In this document: positions 33,569 through 42,878 of the stretch, piece by piece | Position numbering within the stretch: the stretch's first letter is position 1 | How the letters are laid out: each line of letters begins with the position of its first letter | From: Campylobacter sp. RM16189 | GTDB lineage: Bacteria; Campylobacterota; Campylobacteria; Campylobacterales; Campylobacteraceae | NCBI RefSeq assembly: GCF_012978815.1 | Contig: NZ_LIWR01000001.1 | Span: forward strand, 62,001 to 126,000 | DNA: 64,000 bases | Reading direction: 5' to 3' | The notes under the pieces: generated by a model | The model's input: the letters and a program-made list of their open reading frames with translations, nothing else | What the model was told of the DNA's origin: nothing | Databases searched by the model: none | Translations under genes and position numbers: made by a program

Positions 33569-35860
33569 TTATTTCCACAAAAGATAGACTTTCTCACCAT
33601 ATATATCACTATTTTTAGGCGCTATTTCAATTTCAGCTATAGTGATATTTTGTATATCATTTTTTAATTTTAGCTCACTGGCTTCATTTTCAAATTTAGC
33701 CATAAGCTCCTCTATTTGAGTCTCTATATCAGCCACAGCCTGCTCGCCAAGCTTTACATCATCGCGCTCTTTTAATACTCTATTTGCAGATTTTGCGCCA
33801 CTTGCAACCTTGCCTAAATTTGTCCTACTTAATAAATTTCTACCAAAAAGAGCTCCGATCAGGCTAGCTCCTACGGATATCGCAGCTTCAAGGCCTGTAT
33901 TTTTCACATCCCTTTGCTCTTTTTCAAGTTTTAAGACAGCTTTGCCTAATTTTTCCTCAAGCCTTGCTCTCTCTTTTGTAAATTTTTCATTAAGCTTTGC
34001 TGTTTCTAGTTCTAAAACTTCATTACACCTATCGCTTAAACGTATAAAAAACTCTTCTTTACTTTCGTTTGGATTTGAATTTAGCCCAAGTGAGCTATAA
34101 AGAGTTAGTTTTACATTTCGGTAGATATACTCTTTAAATTTTTTAGTAATCTCTTTAAAATCCTTAACTCCGGTTATTTTAGCAGGAAGCGGCATATAAG
34201 AAATTTTTCCTTTTGGCTCACTAGATATGTGAATTTGAACATCCTCGCTAGCCTCACTCCAATCTATATCAGAACAATCATCTTCTAACCTATATAACAA
34301 ATTTAGATCTTTTGTAAAATCGACTCTCTTTTTGACATCGCAAAACCTAACTTTAGCTTTAGCGTATAAATAACCGTTAGCCTCATTTTCTAGGCTTAAA
34401 TCATAAATTTGATCTATTGTTTGAGATAAAATTGGTTTTGGATTATTGCTTGAAATTTCACTTTTTGTATTTTTAATATTCAAATAGGCCTTCTTATCTC
34501 TCATCAAATTTGAAATTTGCTCTCTACTTAAAGGTCCTTTTAGATAGCTAAGAGCCCATCTTGTAGAGATTACATTAAGTCCGTCATCGTGGATATTTTT
34601 AAGCAAGAAATTTCGTTTAGCTAAATTTGAGATTAAATTTTCTATCTCGTTTTTATCCATAGATGAGCCTTGAATCCCGGTCATTCCATCTATTACCCTG
34701 GCCTTATCTTGGGCGGTTTGAAGCCTGCCAATAAACCAAGTGCCGATATTACTAAGTCCTTTATAGTCAAGATCGACCGGATTTTGTGTGCTTAAAATTA
34801 CTCCAAGCCCATGAGCACGAGCCTGTTTTAAAAGAGTTAGCATTGGAGTTTTCGAGGGTGGGTTACCGTTTGGCGGGAAAAATCCAAAAATTTCATCCAT
34901 ATATAAAATCGCCCTAAGCGAGCTTGTTCCCTCTGTTTTTCTCATCCAAGCAATTATCTCGTTTAATAAAAGCGTGACAAAAAACATTCTTTCACTATCA
35001 TTTAAGTGAGAAATAGTAAAAATATTACATTTTGCTTTACCCTCTTTTGTAAAGAGCATCTTTGAAATTTCAAGCCTCTCTCCATTTAGCCAAGCACGAA
35101 AATCAGGGCTTGCCAAAAGAGTATTAAGCTTAACGGCAAGCTTCATTCTCTCGCTAGATGGATAAAATTTCTCAATATCAAAAACACCAATTTTATTAAA
35201 CGGCGGCTCAGCTATGAAGCCAATGAGTTCTTCTAAACTAAGATCCTCTTTTAATCCGAATTTATTCACAAAAATATTTGATATTAAAAGATGCTCTTTT
35301 GAATTTATATCTATATCTATACCAATTAGTGACAAAACCGAGCTAGTGAGCGAGCTTATATACTCAGAAATTTCCTCCTCATTCTCTATATTTGGACATA
35401 TAAAATCCCCAAGAAGAGCAACGCTAAGGCCAGAAGAGCTTTTTGGAGTATAAATTTTAAACTCCGCACTATCTTTAAAAAGCCTAATTCTATCTAAGCT
35501 TTGAAATGAATTTTCTATTCCGTTTTTCCATGCTTCAGCCTCTTTTTGAGCCAACCGGGATCTGCTTAAGCCTTTGTTTTGCGCCTCATTTTCATCCATA
35601 TATGGCAAAAAATCATCCGCCTTCATCTCATCAAAGGCTAAAAGCAAATTCGTCATATCACCCTTGGGGTCTATGATAAAAGATGGGATATTGTCTATGC
35701 AAGCCTCTTCTAAAATACCTATACCAAGACCCGTTTTCCCGCTACCAGTCATTCCTATAATAGCAGCATGTGTTGTTAGATCCTTATTTTTATACAAAAA
35801 CGGCTCTTTGTCCTTTAGTCCTATATAAAATAGTTTTAAATTCTCTTGTATAGATTTCAT
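33569..35860 (-). CDS. HerA/VirB4-like ATPase with C-terminal coiled coil
   Basis: A 763-residue P-loop ATPase of the HerA/FtsK superfamily. Walker A is AIIGMTGSGKTGLGIGILEE at about 33-50, then PSFIIDPKGDMTNLLL, Walker B LRAILYMDEIFGFFPP near 318, and a sensor-like GVILSTQNPVDLDYKGLSNIG. The C-terminal third has a charged predicted coiled coil (about 600-640), a glycine/alanine stretch AAISVGASLIGALFGRN that may touch membranes, and a second coiled coil. Family members pump DNA or protein or act with nucleases; no NurA or defence nuclease lies here. It follows the PilZ gene by 9 bases. Confidence 0.8.
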   Translation of the reverse strand: MKSIQENLKLFYIGLKDKEPFLYKNKDLTTHAAIIGMTGSGKTGLGIGILEEACIDNIPSFIIDPKGDMTNLLLAFDEMKADDFLPYMDENEAQNKGLSRSRLAQKEAEAWKNGIENSFQSLDRIRLFKDSAEFKIYTPKSSSGLSVALLGDFICPNIENEEEISEYISSLTSSVLSLIGIDIDINSKEHLLISNIFVNKFGLKEDLSLEELIGFIAEPPFNKIGVFDIEKFYPSSERMKLAVKLNTLLASPDFRAWLNGERLEISKMLFTKEGKAKCNIFTISHLNDSERMFFVTLLLNEIIAWMRKTEGTSSLRAILYMDEIFGFFPPNGNPPSKTPMLTLLKQARAHGLGVILSTQNPVDLDYKGLSNIGTWFIGRLQTAQDKARVIDGMTGIQGSSMDKNEIENLISNLAKRNFLLKNIHDDGLNVISTRWALSYLKGPLSREQISNLMRDKKAYLNIKNTKSEISSNNPKPILSQTIDQIYDLSLENEANGYLYAKAKVRFCDVKKRVDFTKDLNLLYRLEDDCSDIDWSEASEDVQIHISSEPKGKISYMPLPAKITGVKDFKEITKKFKEYIYRNVKLTLYSSLGLNSNPNESKEEFFIRLSDRCNEVLELETAKLNEKFTKERARLEEKLGKAVLKLEKEQRDVKNTGLEAAISVGASLIGALFGRNLLSRTNLGKVASGAKSANRVLKERDDVKLGEQAVADIETQIEELMAKFENEASELKLKNDIQNITIAEIEIAPKNSDIYGEKVYLLWK

Positions 35861-35869
35861 ATAATCTCT

Positions 35870-36595
35870 TTATTGGTATAGACTTAGTTGCTCTTTTAGC
35901 TCTTTTACAGTATCTTTTACACGCTCTTTAGTAAATTGATTTATAGTTTCTTGAATATCTTGCCCTTCTATAATTTGACAACAGTACCTTACGGCACCCC
36001 TATAAACAAGCTCTACTATCAGTTTCAAATCCACTTCTATATCTTTTATCTCTTTGGTTGCAGGAATTTCTAGGACAAATTTGGCTTTTATAACACCTCC
36101 GCTTCTAAATGTGCCGCAATTTGTGCTAATTACTCCTATTCCGCCCTCTGAAATATCATATAAATTCCCCTGAATTTCTCCATTTTCATCACTTAGAATA
36201 ACTTTGGTATAGCGATTTGGATAGACTCTTTGGAATTTTCTTAAATTTGCATGCAGGTTATTTGCGTATGTGAAATTTTTTAAAGTTACAGTAGAATTTG
36301 CTATATCTACAGAAACTATATCAGCTACTATATTTTTTGCAAAATACTCATCTTGCACTATATAGGCATTTCTCTCCTCTTTCATAGCCAAAATCTGCAT
36401 AAGATTAACTTCGCATACGACATACTCATTTTCAATGGACAAAACTTTACCGAAACACTCTACTTTTACACCATTATATAAATTTAAAAAATGCACAGAG
36501 TGATTTTTGTTAATAATTTTTTCAAAAACATCAATCGCTCTTTCAAGTATTATGGCCTTGCCGCCAATGAAACTAAAATGTAGATCTTTGTTCAT
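35870..36595 (-). CDS. PilZ domain protein
   Basis: A 241-residue protein with a YcgR-N-like N-terminal part and a C-terminal PilZ domain, a cyclic di-GMP receptor fold. The PilZ motif is seen as FQRVYPNRYTKVILSD (R...R pair) and NLYDISEGGIGVIS (usual D/N.S..G). Both arginines and the DIS..G motif are kept, so c-di-GMP binding is plausible. It heads a leftward pair with the HerA-like ATPase. C. jejuni largely lacks c-di-GMP signalling, so this belongs to an accessory layer of this species. Confidence 0.82.
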   Translation of the reverse strand: MNKDLHFSFIGGKAIILERAIDVFEKIINKNHSVHFLNLYNGVKVECFGKVLSIENEYVVCEVNLMQILAMKEERNAYIVQDEYFAKNIVADIVSVDIANSTVTLKNFTYANNLHANLRKFQRVYPNRYTKVILSDENGEIQGNLYDISEGGIGVISTNCGTFRSGGVIKAKFVLEIPATKEIKDIEVDLKLIVELVYRGAVRYCCQIIEGQDIQETINQFTKERVKDTVKELKEQLSLYQ

Positions 36596-36738
36596 CTATT
36601 CATCCCCTATAATCCATAAAAGAGTAGAAACTATTAATTATAGTAAAAATTTCTTATTTTTTTTATTAAATTATTGAAAAAATGTAACTTGGATTTAGAA
36701 AAAATACTTATAAATTTTAAAATTTTATAAGAATATAA

Positions 36739-36763
36739 AAAGAGGCGGATATTCCACCTCTTT
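36739..36763 (-). terminator. Rho-independent terminator of ahpC
   Basis: Leftward reading gives arms AAAGAGGTGG and CCGCCTCTTT with one mismatch, then TT, about 30 bases past the ahpC stop. The remaining AT-rich gap to the PilZ gene (36596-36738) shows no gene. Confidence 0.7.
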
Positions 36764-36793
36764 ATCTTTTGTATAAAAAATATAGTTGAAAGA

Positions 36794-37393
36794 TTATAGT
36801 TTATCTGCATTGTGCGCTAGATAGTCAGCTACTCCAGCCGTATCAGCTTTCATACCCTTATCACCCCTATTCCATCCTGCTGGGCAAACCTCGCCATGCT
36901 CGTTTGTAAATATCATAGTATCAACCATTCTTATCATCTCGTCTATATTTCTTCCAAGAGGCAGGTCATTTACTACTGCATGGCGAACCGTGCCGTCTTT
37001 ATCCAATAAGAAAGATCCGCGCAGTGCAACACCGGCCTCATCAATTAACACGTCAAATCCGCGTGCAATCTCTTTTGTCATATCAGCTACTATAGGGAAG
37101 CGAACTTGACCTATTCCGCCTTTGCTTACTGGAGTCTCTTTCCATGCAAAATGGGAGAATTGATTATCGCAAGATACAGCTATAACCTCTATACCACGAG
37201 ACTTAAACTCATCATATCTCTTATCAAATGCTATTATCTCACTTGGGCAAACAAAGGTAAAATCCATTGGATAGAAAAATACTACAGCGCCTTTTTCGCC
37301 AATATTTTTATATAGGTTAAAATCATTTACGATTTGATTATTACCTAAAACTGCTGCAGCTGTAAAATCAGGTGCTTTTTTTGTTACTATCAT
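36794..37393 (-). CDS. ahpC: Alkyl hydroperoxide reductase / 2-Cys peroxiredoxin
   Basis: Reduces organic peroxides and hydrogen peroxide. The 199-residue typical 2-Cys peroxiredoxin has peroxidatic Cys49 in DFTFVCPSE and resolving Cys170 in GEVCPAGW, with the GG.G loop and Arg124/125 region LRGSFLLD. No ahpF is nearby, as in C. jejuni, where other reductants serve. The gene is divergent from fdxA, and its promoter carries an inverted repeat at the predicted start site. PerR, encoded at 46.9 kb, is the likely regulator. Confidence 0.96.
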   Translation of the reverse strand: MIVTKKAPDFTAAAVLGNNQIVNDFNLYKNIGEKGAVVFFYPMDFTFVCPSEIIAFDKRYDEFKSRGIEVIAVSCDNQFSHFAWKETPVSKGGIGQVRFPIVADMTKEIARGFDVLIDEAGVALRGSFLLDKDGTVRHAVVNDLPLGRNIDEMIRMVDTMIFTNEHGEVCPAGWNRGDKGMKADTAGVADYLAHNADKL

Positions 37394-37408
37394 TATTTCT
37401 CCTTAATA

Positions 37409-37436
37409 AATAATTTTTATTATTGGCGAAATTATA
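37409..37436 (-). promoter_or_regulatory. ahpC promoter with candidate PerR/Fur operator
   Basis: Leftward, TATAAT at 37431-37436 (GACGATATAATTTCG) is a good -10. Immediately downstream, at the expected transcription start, lies a perfect inverted repeat AATAAT-N4-ATTATT (37409-37424). Its AT-rich palindromic form is like PerR/Fur boxes, and C. jejuni ahpC is known to be controlled by PerR. Confidence 0.55.
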
Positions 37437-37510
37437 TCGTCTCAAGTTTAATAATAGATAAATTTTGTATTTTTACAAATTTAAATCTAAAAAATAAAAT
37501 TTTTTTTTTT

Positions 37511-37540
37511 ATATCAAATTTAAAAATATTTTGATATTGT
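37511..37540 (+). promoter_or_regulatory. fdxA promoter region with inverted repeat over the -10
   Basis: Perfect 8-bp arms ATATCAAA (37511-37518) and TTTGATAT (37530-37537) with the right arm overlapping the candidate -10 TATTGT (37535-37540). An 11-base T tract (37500-37510) lies directly upstream. The region is the control element between divergent ahpC and fdxA. Confidence 0.45.
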
Positions 37541-37568
37541 TACGAAAATTTTAATTTAAGGAGAAAAA

Positions 37569-37853
37569 ATGTCAGTAAAAATTACAGATATTTGTATCAG
37601 TTGCGGATCGTGTATAGACGAATGTCCGGTAGAAGCCATAGTGGATGATAGCGATAATCCAACCGGAGAAGATATATACTATGTATACGCAGATAAATGC
37701 GTAGAATGCGTAGGACACAATGACGAGCCAGCCTGTGCATCAGCCTGTCCGACCGACGGCTGTATCGTATGGGATATGCCTTACGAAGGCCAGCCGTCAC
37801 GCAGTGAAATTGGCGCAGACATGAGAAAGGGCGAAACTGCTGTTATAGCTTAA
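37569..37853 (+). CDS. fdxA: 2[4Fe-4S] ferredoxin
   Basis: Low-potential electron carrier of 94 residues with two cluster motifs: CISCGSCIDECP near the N-terminus and CVECVGHNDEPACASACPTDGC, where the second cluster has the longer Cys spacing typical of Alvin-type (Chromatium-like) ferredoxins. The start has a strong AAGGAGAAAA site. In C. jejuni fdxA is divergent from ahpC and iron-induced, and the same arrangement is seen here. A strong terminator follows. Confidence 0.93.
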   Translation: MSVKITDICISCGSCIDECPVEAIVDDSDNPTGEDIYYVYADKCVECVGHNDEPACASACPTDGCIVWDMPYEGQPSRSEIGADMRKGETAVIA

Positions 37854-37861
37854 AATTTTAA

Positions 37862-37889
37862 AAAATAAGCCCGAAAAAGGGCTTATTTT
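37862..37889 (+). terminator. Rho-independent terminator of fdxA
   Basis: Perfect 11-bp stem AAAATAAGCCC / GGGCTTATTTT with a GAAAAA loop, followed by GTTTTT. It is the strongest terminator in the window and lies 9 bases after fdxA. Confidence 0.88.
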
Positions 37890-37909
37890 GTTTTTAATAA
37901 TTTTTTTGA

Positions 37910-37915
37910 TATAAT
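37910..37915 (+). promoter_or_regulatory. -10 box of the ndk-rpmF-plsX-fabH unit
   Basis: TATAAT within TTTTTTTGATATAATCCCC, with a T-rich run upstream, 41 bases before ndk and just past the fdxA terminator. Confidence 0.65.
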
Positions 37916-37955
37916 CCCCTCTCTTAAAACAAAATAAACAATACAAGGAAATTTT

Positions 37956-38369
37956 ATGCAAAGAACACTTTCTATCATAAAGCCTGATGCTGTAAAAAAA
38001 GGCGTAATCGGTAAAATAGTAGATAGATTTGAAAGCAACGGACTTAGAATAGCTGCTATGAAAAAAATTAGACTGAGCAAATGCGATGCTAAGAAATTTT
38101 ATGCAGTTCATTCAAAGAGACCATTTTTCAATGATTTGGTTGAATTTATGACTAGCGGACCAGTTGTTATTATGGTTCTTGAGGGAGAAAATGCGGTAGC
38201 TAAAAATAGAGAGCTAATGGGCGCAACAAATCCTAAAGAAGCCGCTCCTGGAACTATTAGAGCCGATTTTGCAGAAAATATTGATGCAAATGCGGTCCAT
38301 GGAAGCGACAGTCTAGAAAATGCAAAAATAGAAATTGAATTTTTCTTTGCATCCAGAGATATCTGCTAA
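37956..38369 (+). CDS. ndk: Nucleoside diphosphate kinase
   Basis: Balances nucleoside triphosphate pools by a phospho-histidine mechanism. The 137-residue protein starts [13 protein letters not shown] and has the active-site His115 in NAVHGSDS. Length and motifs are standard. It opens a rightward cluster with the YceD-like gene, rpmF, plsX and fabH, with short spacings (8-11 bases) throughout. Confidence 0.97.
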   Translation: MQRTLSIIKPDAVKKGVIGKIVDRFESNGLRIAAMKKIRLSKCDAKKFYAVHSKRPFFNDLVEFMTSGPVVIMVLEGENAVAKNRELMGATNPKEAAPGTIRADFAENIDANAVHGSDSLENAKIEIEFFFASRDIC

Positions 38370-38377
38370 GGAAAATT

Positions 38378-38734
38378 TTGAAAATAGCATTTGCAAAAAT
38401 TGCAAACAATCAAATTCCGTTTGATATAAAAAGAGAAAATCTTAGCTTTAGCGGAAATTTAAAAAGAATAAATTCCAATCTAGTAGAGTGTAAAGCTCTA
38501 ATAAGTGGCAATATGAGCCACAACTGCGATAGATGTGGCGAAGATATAATACTAAGTCCAAAAGAGAATTTAAATCTACTTATAAGTGATGGGATTTATA
38601 AAGATAGCGAAGAAAAACTTGAAGATGTTATCGAATTTTTCGACGGATATATAGATTTAGAAGAGATATTATCAAGTGAAATAGAGGCTTTTAAAAGCGA
38701 CTATTTCTACTGTAAAAATTGTGAAAATTTATAA
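38378..38734 (+). CDS. YceD/DUF177 family protein
   Basis: A 118-residue protein in the usual YceD place just upstream of rpmF. It has a CDRCGED motif in the middle ([12 protein letters not shown]) and FYCKNCENL at the end. YceD proteins affect 23S rRNA accumulation; the two Cys pairs may bind zinc. The start is TTG 38378, 5-6 bases after AAGGAAAA. The family call rests on Cys pattern and context and fits the equivalent C. jejuni gene. Confidence 0.75.
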   Translation: MKIAFAKIANNQIPFDIKRENLSFSGNLKRINSNLVECKALISGNMSHNCDRCGEDIILSPKENLNLLISDGIYKDSEEKLEDVIEFFDGYIDLEEILSSEIEAFKSDYFYCKNCENL

Positions 38735-38745
38735 AGGAGAGTAAC

Positions 38746-38892
38746 ATGGCAGTACCTAAGAGAAGAGTGAGTCATACACGTGCAGCAAAACGTAGAACAC
38801 ACTATAAAGTAACACTTCCTATACCTGTTAAAGATAAAGACGGTTCATGGAAAATGCCTCATCGTGTAAATAAAACAACCGGTGAGTACTAA
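38746..38892 (+). CDS. rpmF: 50S ribosomal protein L32
   Basis: A 48-residue ribosomal protein starting [20 protein letters not shown], preceded by AAAGGAGAGTAAC. This N-terminus is diagnostic for L32. The usual four zinc-binding Cys of many L32 proteins are absent; the second half is [22 protein letters not shown]. It sits between the YceD-like gene and plsX, the common bacterial arrangement that links ribosome and lipid synthesis. Confidence 0.97.
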   Translation: MAVPKRRVSHTRAAKRRTHYKVTLPIPVKDKDGSWKMPHRVNKTTGEY

Positions 38893-38897
38893 AAAAT

Positions 38898-39887
38898 ATG
38901 ACAAGCATTTGCATTGATGCAATGGGCGGGGACTTTGGTCCTAAACCAATAATAGAGGGTGTTGTAGAGGCTTTAGAAACTGTTAAATTTAGTGCTGTTT
39001 TGGCAGGAAAAGAAGAAGTTTTAAAACCTCTAGTACCATCTCATCTACAAAAATACATAAGCTACATAGAAGCAACCGAAACAATATCAATGTCTGATGG
39101 TGCCACAAATGCACTAAAGAAAAAAGATAGCACAATATATAAGGCTATAGAACTCCTAAAAAACAAAGAAGTTAAAGCAGTAGTTTCGGCAGGTCATAGC
39201 GGTGCCACAATGAGTCTAGCTACTCTTAGAGTAGGTAGAATCCAAAACGTATTACGCCCTGCGATTGCTACGCTTATGCCAAATGTTTTAGGCAAAAAAA
39301 CTCTTGTAATGGATGTCGGAGCTAACGTAGATTGTAAAGCGGAACATCTTTTTCAGTTTGCAATCATGGGCGAAGCTTATGTCAAAGAAATTCTTAAAAT
39401 AAAAAAACCAAAAATAGGACTTCTTTCTAACGGAGAAGAAGAAAGCAAAGGCAATGAAGTCACAAAAGAAACATTTGCTCTCATGTCTAAGCTAGATTGT
39501 TTCGTAGGTAATGTTGAAGGCAATCAAATTTTTGACGGTAGCGTAGATGTCGTGATATGCGATGGATTCGTAGGAAATATCCTGTTAAAAACAAGCGAGG
39601 GCGTAGCTGACGCCATAACAAAAATAATAAAAAAACATGTCAAAAAATCACCTATAGCGATAGCTGGCTCCCTTTTGATGAAAAAAGTTTTTAAAACTTT
39701 AAAACAGCAAGTCGATTACGATGAATACGGAGGAGCGCCACTACTTGGCGTAGATGGTTGTGTAATCATAAGCCATGGTAAAAGCAATGCAAAAGCTATA
39801 AAAAACGCTATATTTCAAGCTCTAAATTTTGCAGACTCAGAGATAAATAAAGTTATCAAAGACGAGCTTTTAAGCTTTGCAAGGTAA
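38898..39887 (+). CDS. plsX: Phosphate acyltransferase PlsX
   Basis: Makes acyl-phosphate from acyl-ACP for PlsY. The 329-residue protein opens [18 protein letters not shown], with [32 protein letters not shown] and [12 protein letters not shown], all family landmarks. It starts 5 bases after rpmF and ends 3 bases before fabH, so all three are cotranscribed. Confidence 0.97.
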   Translation: MTSICIDAMGGDFGPKPIIEGVVEALETVKFSAVLAGKEEVLKPLVPSHLQKYISYIEATETISMSDGATNALKKKDSTIYKAIELLKNKEVKAVVSAGHSGATMSLATLRVGRIQNVLRPAIATLMPNVLGKKTLVMDVGANVDCKAEHLFQFAIMGEAYVKEILKIKKPKIGLLSNGEEESKGNEVTKETFALMSKLDCFVGNVEGNQIFDGSVDVVICDGFVGNILLKTSEGVADAITKIIKKHVKKSPIAIAGSLLMKKVFKTLKQQVDYDEYGGAPLLGVDGCVIISHGKSNAKAIKNAIFQALNFADSEINKVIKDELLSFAR

Positions 39888-39890
39888 CTG

Positions 39891-40877
39891 ATGAAAAAAT
39901 CCTCTCTTATCTCAATCGGCGCTTATGTTCCAAAGGACACTCTTACAAATTTTGACCTTGAAAAAATGGTCGAAACAAGCGATGAGTGGATTGTGAAACG
40001 CACAGGAATTCATACCAGACACATTGCAACAGGTGAAATTACGAGTGAAATAGCCACAAAAGCTGCTTTAGTAGCAATTCAAAGAGCGGATATTGATATT
40101 AAAGAGATAGATGCTATCATATGCGCCACGATTAGTCCGGATCACTTTTGCATGCCGTCAACAGCTTGTAAAATAGCTAAAAAATTAGGATTAGAAGGAA
40201 TAACAGCATTTGATATAAGTGCTGCTTGCACAGGCTTTATCTACCTTCTTGAGCTTGCAAAATCTCTTGTAGAAAGCGGTGCTAAAAAAAACGTCCTAAT
40301 TATAGGAGCGGAAAAATTAAGTTCAATAGTTGATTACAGCGACCGCAGCACCTGCATACTTTTTGGAGATGGCAGCGGAGCAGCCATAATAAGCGCTAGA
40401 GATGATAATGAGATCTTGGATGTCCATACGGCAAGTGATGGAAATTTTGCTGATCTACTTATAACTCCAGGTGGAGGTAGTGCCAATCCGGTATCGCAGG
40501 CTATGCTTGAAAATAAACTAAATTTTATTCATATGGCCGGAAATGAGGTCTTTAAAATCGCAGTGCAAACACTTACAAAAAGTGTTATAGATATACTTAA
40601 TAAAAATGGCATTACAAGTGATAAAGTAGATCTTTTTATACCTCATCAGGCAAATTTACGTATCATAGAAGCTGTCAAACAAAGACTAAATTTTACAGAT
40701 AGTCAATGTGTAGTCACTGTAGGAAAATACGGAAATACAAGCGCGGCATCAATACCAATGGCTATAAATGATGCTTACGAAGAAGGAAGGCTTAAAAATG
40801 GAGATCTTATACTCCTTGATGCTTTTGGCGGTGGATTTACATGGGGAAGTGCACTGCTAAAATTTGGCGGCAGATAG
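39891..40877 (+). CDS. fabH: 3-oxoacyl-ACP synthase III
   Basis: Starts fatty acid synthesis by condensing acetyl-CoA with malonyl-ACP. The 328 residues carry the catalytic triad: Cys113 in [12 protein letters not shown], His252 in IPHQANLRI and Asn282 in [13 protein letters not shown]-terminus [13 protein letters not shown] and C-terminal [12 protein letters not shown] are typical. It ends the ndk-to-fabH cluster; a short AAAATTTTT/AAAAATTTT repeat follows before the convergent regulator gene. Confidence 0.97.
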   Translation: MKKSSLISIGAYVPKDTLTNFDLEKMVETSDEWIVKRTGIHTRHIATGEITSEIATKAALVAIQRADIDIKEIDAIICATISPDHFCMPSTACKIAKKLGLEGITAFDISAACTGFIYLLELAKSLVESGAKKNVLIIGAEKLSSIVDYSDRSTCILFGDGSGAAIISARDDNEILDVHTASDGNFADLLITPGGGSANPVSQAMLENKLNFIHMAGNEVFKIAVQTLTKSVIDILNKNGITSDKVDLFIPHQANLRIIEAVKQRLNFTDSQCVVTVGKYGNTSAASIPMAINDAYEEGRLKNGDLILLDAFGGGFTWGSALLKFGGR

Positions 40878-40911
40878 AATCTACTAAAATTTTTCGCTTC
40901 TTTAAAAATTT

Positions 40912-41550
40912 TTAAGTCTCATACAACTCTTTAAGCTTATCATGATTTAGTATCTTGATATTCTTATTTGCATCGATAGATATATATCCATTTTTCTTAA
41001 ATTTTGTAATTACCCTTGAAAAGGTCTCAGGAGTGGTATTTAACATTTGAGCTATTTGAGCATATTTTTTAGAAGGAAGACCATCTTGATATTCACTTAT
41101 AAAAAGCGCTATCTTACCCTCTACTCCAAGAGCGATTTCTCTATGAAGCATACCCTGTACGAGTCTAAAATTTTCAGACAAAGATTTAATAATCTCCATG
41201 CATAAATTTGCATCGCTCATAAAATTTTTCTTAAATTTATCAAAATCTATCATTAAAACCTCAGAATCTTCGACAAAAACCGCAGAGCCGTTAAAAGGCG
41301 TATCTCCAAAATTTGCAAATTTTGCCACAGGAGAGACCGGTAAAAATTCATGAACGAACACCTCTTTACCTTTTGGAGAGGTTTTGTATATTTTAATCCT
41401 GCCCTTAAGCAATACATAAAACCACTTAGGAACCTCTCCCTCCATAAATAAGAATTCATCTTTATTGTAGCGTCTTATTATGCTTATGCCCTCAAGTTTA
41501 TTAATCTGTTCATCTGTTAATGTTCTAAAAATTTCAATATCTTTTAGCAT
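40912..41550 (-). CDS. Crp/Fnr family transcription regulator
   Basis: A 212-residue regulator with an N-terminal cyclic-nucleotide-binding beta roll (FLFMEGEVPKWFYVLLKGRIKIYK) and a C-terminal helix-turn-helix (YAQIAQMLNTTPETFSRVITKFKKNGYI). There is no N-terminal Cys cluster, so it is not an oxygen-sensing FNR, and no cAMP signature is evident. It resembles NssR-type nitrosative stress regulators, but that is a guess. ATG 41550 follows AAGGGG at 6 bases; an in-frame TTG two codons upstream is less likely. It is convergent with fabH and upstream of no partner gene. Confidence 0.85.
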   Translation of the reverse strand: MLKDIEIFRTLTDEQINKLEGISIIRRYNKDEFLFMEGEVPKWFYVLLKGRIKIYKTSPKGKEVFVHEFLPVSPVAKFANFGDTPFNGSAVFVEDSEVLMIDFDKFKKNFMSDANLCMEIIKSLSENFRLVQGMLHREIALGVEGKIALFISEYQDGLPSKKYAQIAQMLNTTPETFSRVITKFKKNGYISIDANKNIKILNHDKLKELYET

Positions 41551-41665
41551 AACCAACCCCTTTATTTGGCATTTTATAAAATCTAAAATTAATTTTCAAT
41601 ACTTACTAGCTAAATCGTATATAAAAATGCCAAATTTATAAAAATAATCACAAATAGACTTAAAA

Positions 41666-42748
41666 TTATCCATTCTTTCTAGCAAATTCGTTCATAAACT
41701 CAACCAAAGTTTTCACATCATTTAGGCTCACTACGTTATAAATTGAAGCACGAATTCCGCCCAAATGACGGTGTCCTTTAAGCCCTAGCATTCCCGCCTT
41801 TTCCGCCTCGGCAACAAAAATAGGCTCAAGCTCGGCATTTGCGGCAATATTGTAGCTTACATTCATAACCGAGCGATCAGTCTTCCTTGCATGCCCCTTA
41901 TAAAATCCTTTAGAATTATCAATAGCATCATACAGTAAAGCCGCCTTTGCCGCATTTCTCTCTTTTGCGGCTACAAGACCGCCCTGCTCAAGCAGCCATC
42001 CCATAGTAAGATCAAGAAGATAGATGCCAAATGTCGGAGGAGTATTATATAGCGACTTGGCGTCTGTATGAGTTTTATATCTAAGCATGGTAGGCACTCT
42101 ATCGTTATCAAGACGCTCGGCAAGATCTTTGCGAATTATTACTACTGTCACACCGCTTGGGCCGGCATTTTTTTGCGCCCCTCCATACAATAGACCAATA
42201 TCTGTAAAATCAAGAGGTTCTGAAAAAAAGTCACTACTAGCATCTATGACAAGCGGTGCCTTGCTCTTTGGAAGGCTTTTATACTGAGTGCCGTAAATTG
42301 TATTATTTGTGCAAATATAAGCATAATCTGCATCATCGCTAAATTTTATATTCTCCGGGATGCGGTCAAATTTCGTATCTTCAGAGCTTGCAACAACTTT
42401 ATGATTTATACCAAGAAGTTTGGCTTCTTTTATGGCTTTATTGGTCCATACTCCGGTATTTACATACTCTGCTGTTCCGCCCATAGATAAATTTAAAGGC
42501 ACCATCGCAAACTGCAAATGCGCTCCGCCTTGCAAAAATAAAATTTCATACTCATCGCCAAAGCCGTAAAGCTTCCTTATCTTATCCATCGCCCCAAAAT
42601 GAACCTCTTCAAATGTTTTGCTCCTATGGCTTATCTCCATTATAGAAAAGCCATTGTTTTGGTAGCTTATAAGCTCTTTTTGAGCATGTTCCAATACACT
42701 TAGAGGTAGTCCGCTTGGTCCTGCGCTAAAATTTATCTTTCTATTCAC
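41666..42748 (-). CDS. serC: Phosphoserine aminotransferase
   Basis: PLP enzyme that makes phosphoserine (serine pathway) and also acts in pyridoxal phosphate synthesis. The 360 residues begin [19 protein letters not shown], with [10 protein letters not shown], the PLP region [17 protein letters not shown] (Lys near 194) and the C-terminal [17 protein letters not shown]. serB, the next enzyme of serine synthesis, is at 61.4 kb. It stands alone between the regulator and the divergent CYTH-CHAD gene. Confidence 0.97.
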   Translation of the reverse strand: MNRKINFSAGPSGLPLSVLEHAQKELISYQNNGFSIMEISHRSKTFEEVHFGAMDKIRKLYGFGDEYEILFLQGGAHLQFAMVPLNLSMGGTAEYVNTGVWTNKAIKEAKLLGINHKVVASSEDTKFDRIPENIKFSDDADYAYICTNNTIYGTQYKSLPKSKAPLVIDASSDFFSEPLDFTDIGLLYGGAQKNAGPSGVTVVIIRKDLAERLDNDRVPTMLRYKTHTDAKSLYNTPPTFGIYLLDLTMGWLLEQGGLVAAKERNAAKAALLYDAIDNSKGFYKGHARKTDRSVMNVSYNIAANAELEPIFVAEAEKAGMLGLKGHRHLGGIRASIYNVVSLNDVKTLVEFMNEFARKNG

Positions 42749-42878
42749 GAAAACTCCTTTAAAATTTTCTATAATTTATCACAATTTGAGTTAAAAATTA
42801 ATTTCATAAGACTAAAATCGCAAATTTACAATTTAAGCTAGCTTTTGATACAATTAAAAATAGTTTAAGGAGCTATAT

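Noticed and set aside
37500-37510. T tract as a phase-variable contingency locus
   Set aside because: Campylobacter phase variation usually uses G/C runs inside genes; no G or C run of 8 or more was seen in the window, and T runs are common in promoters here. It is kept only as a note with the fdxA promoter.
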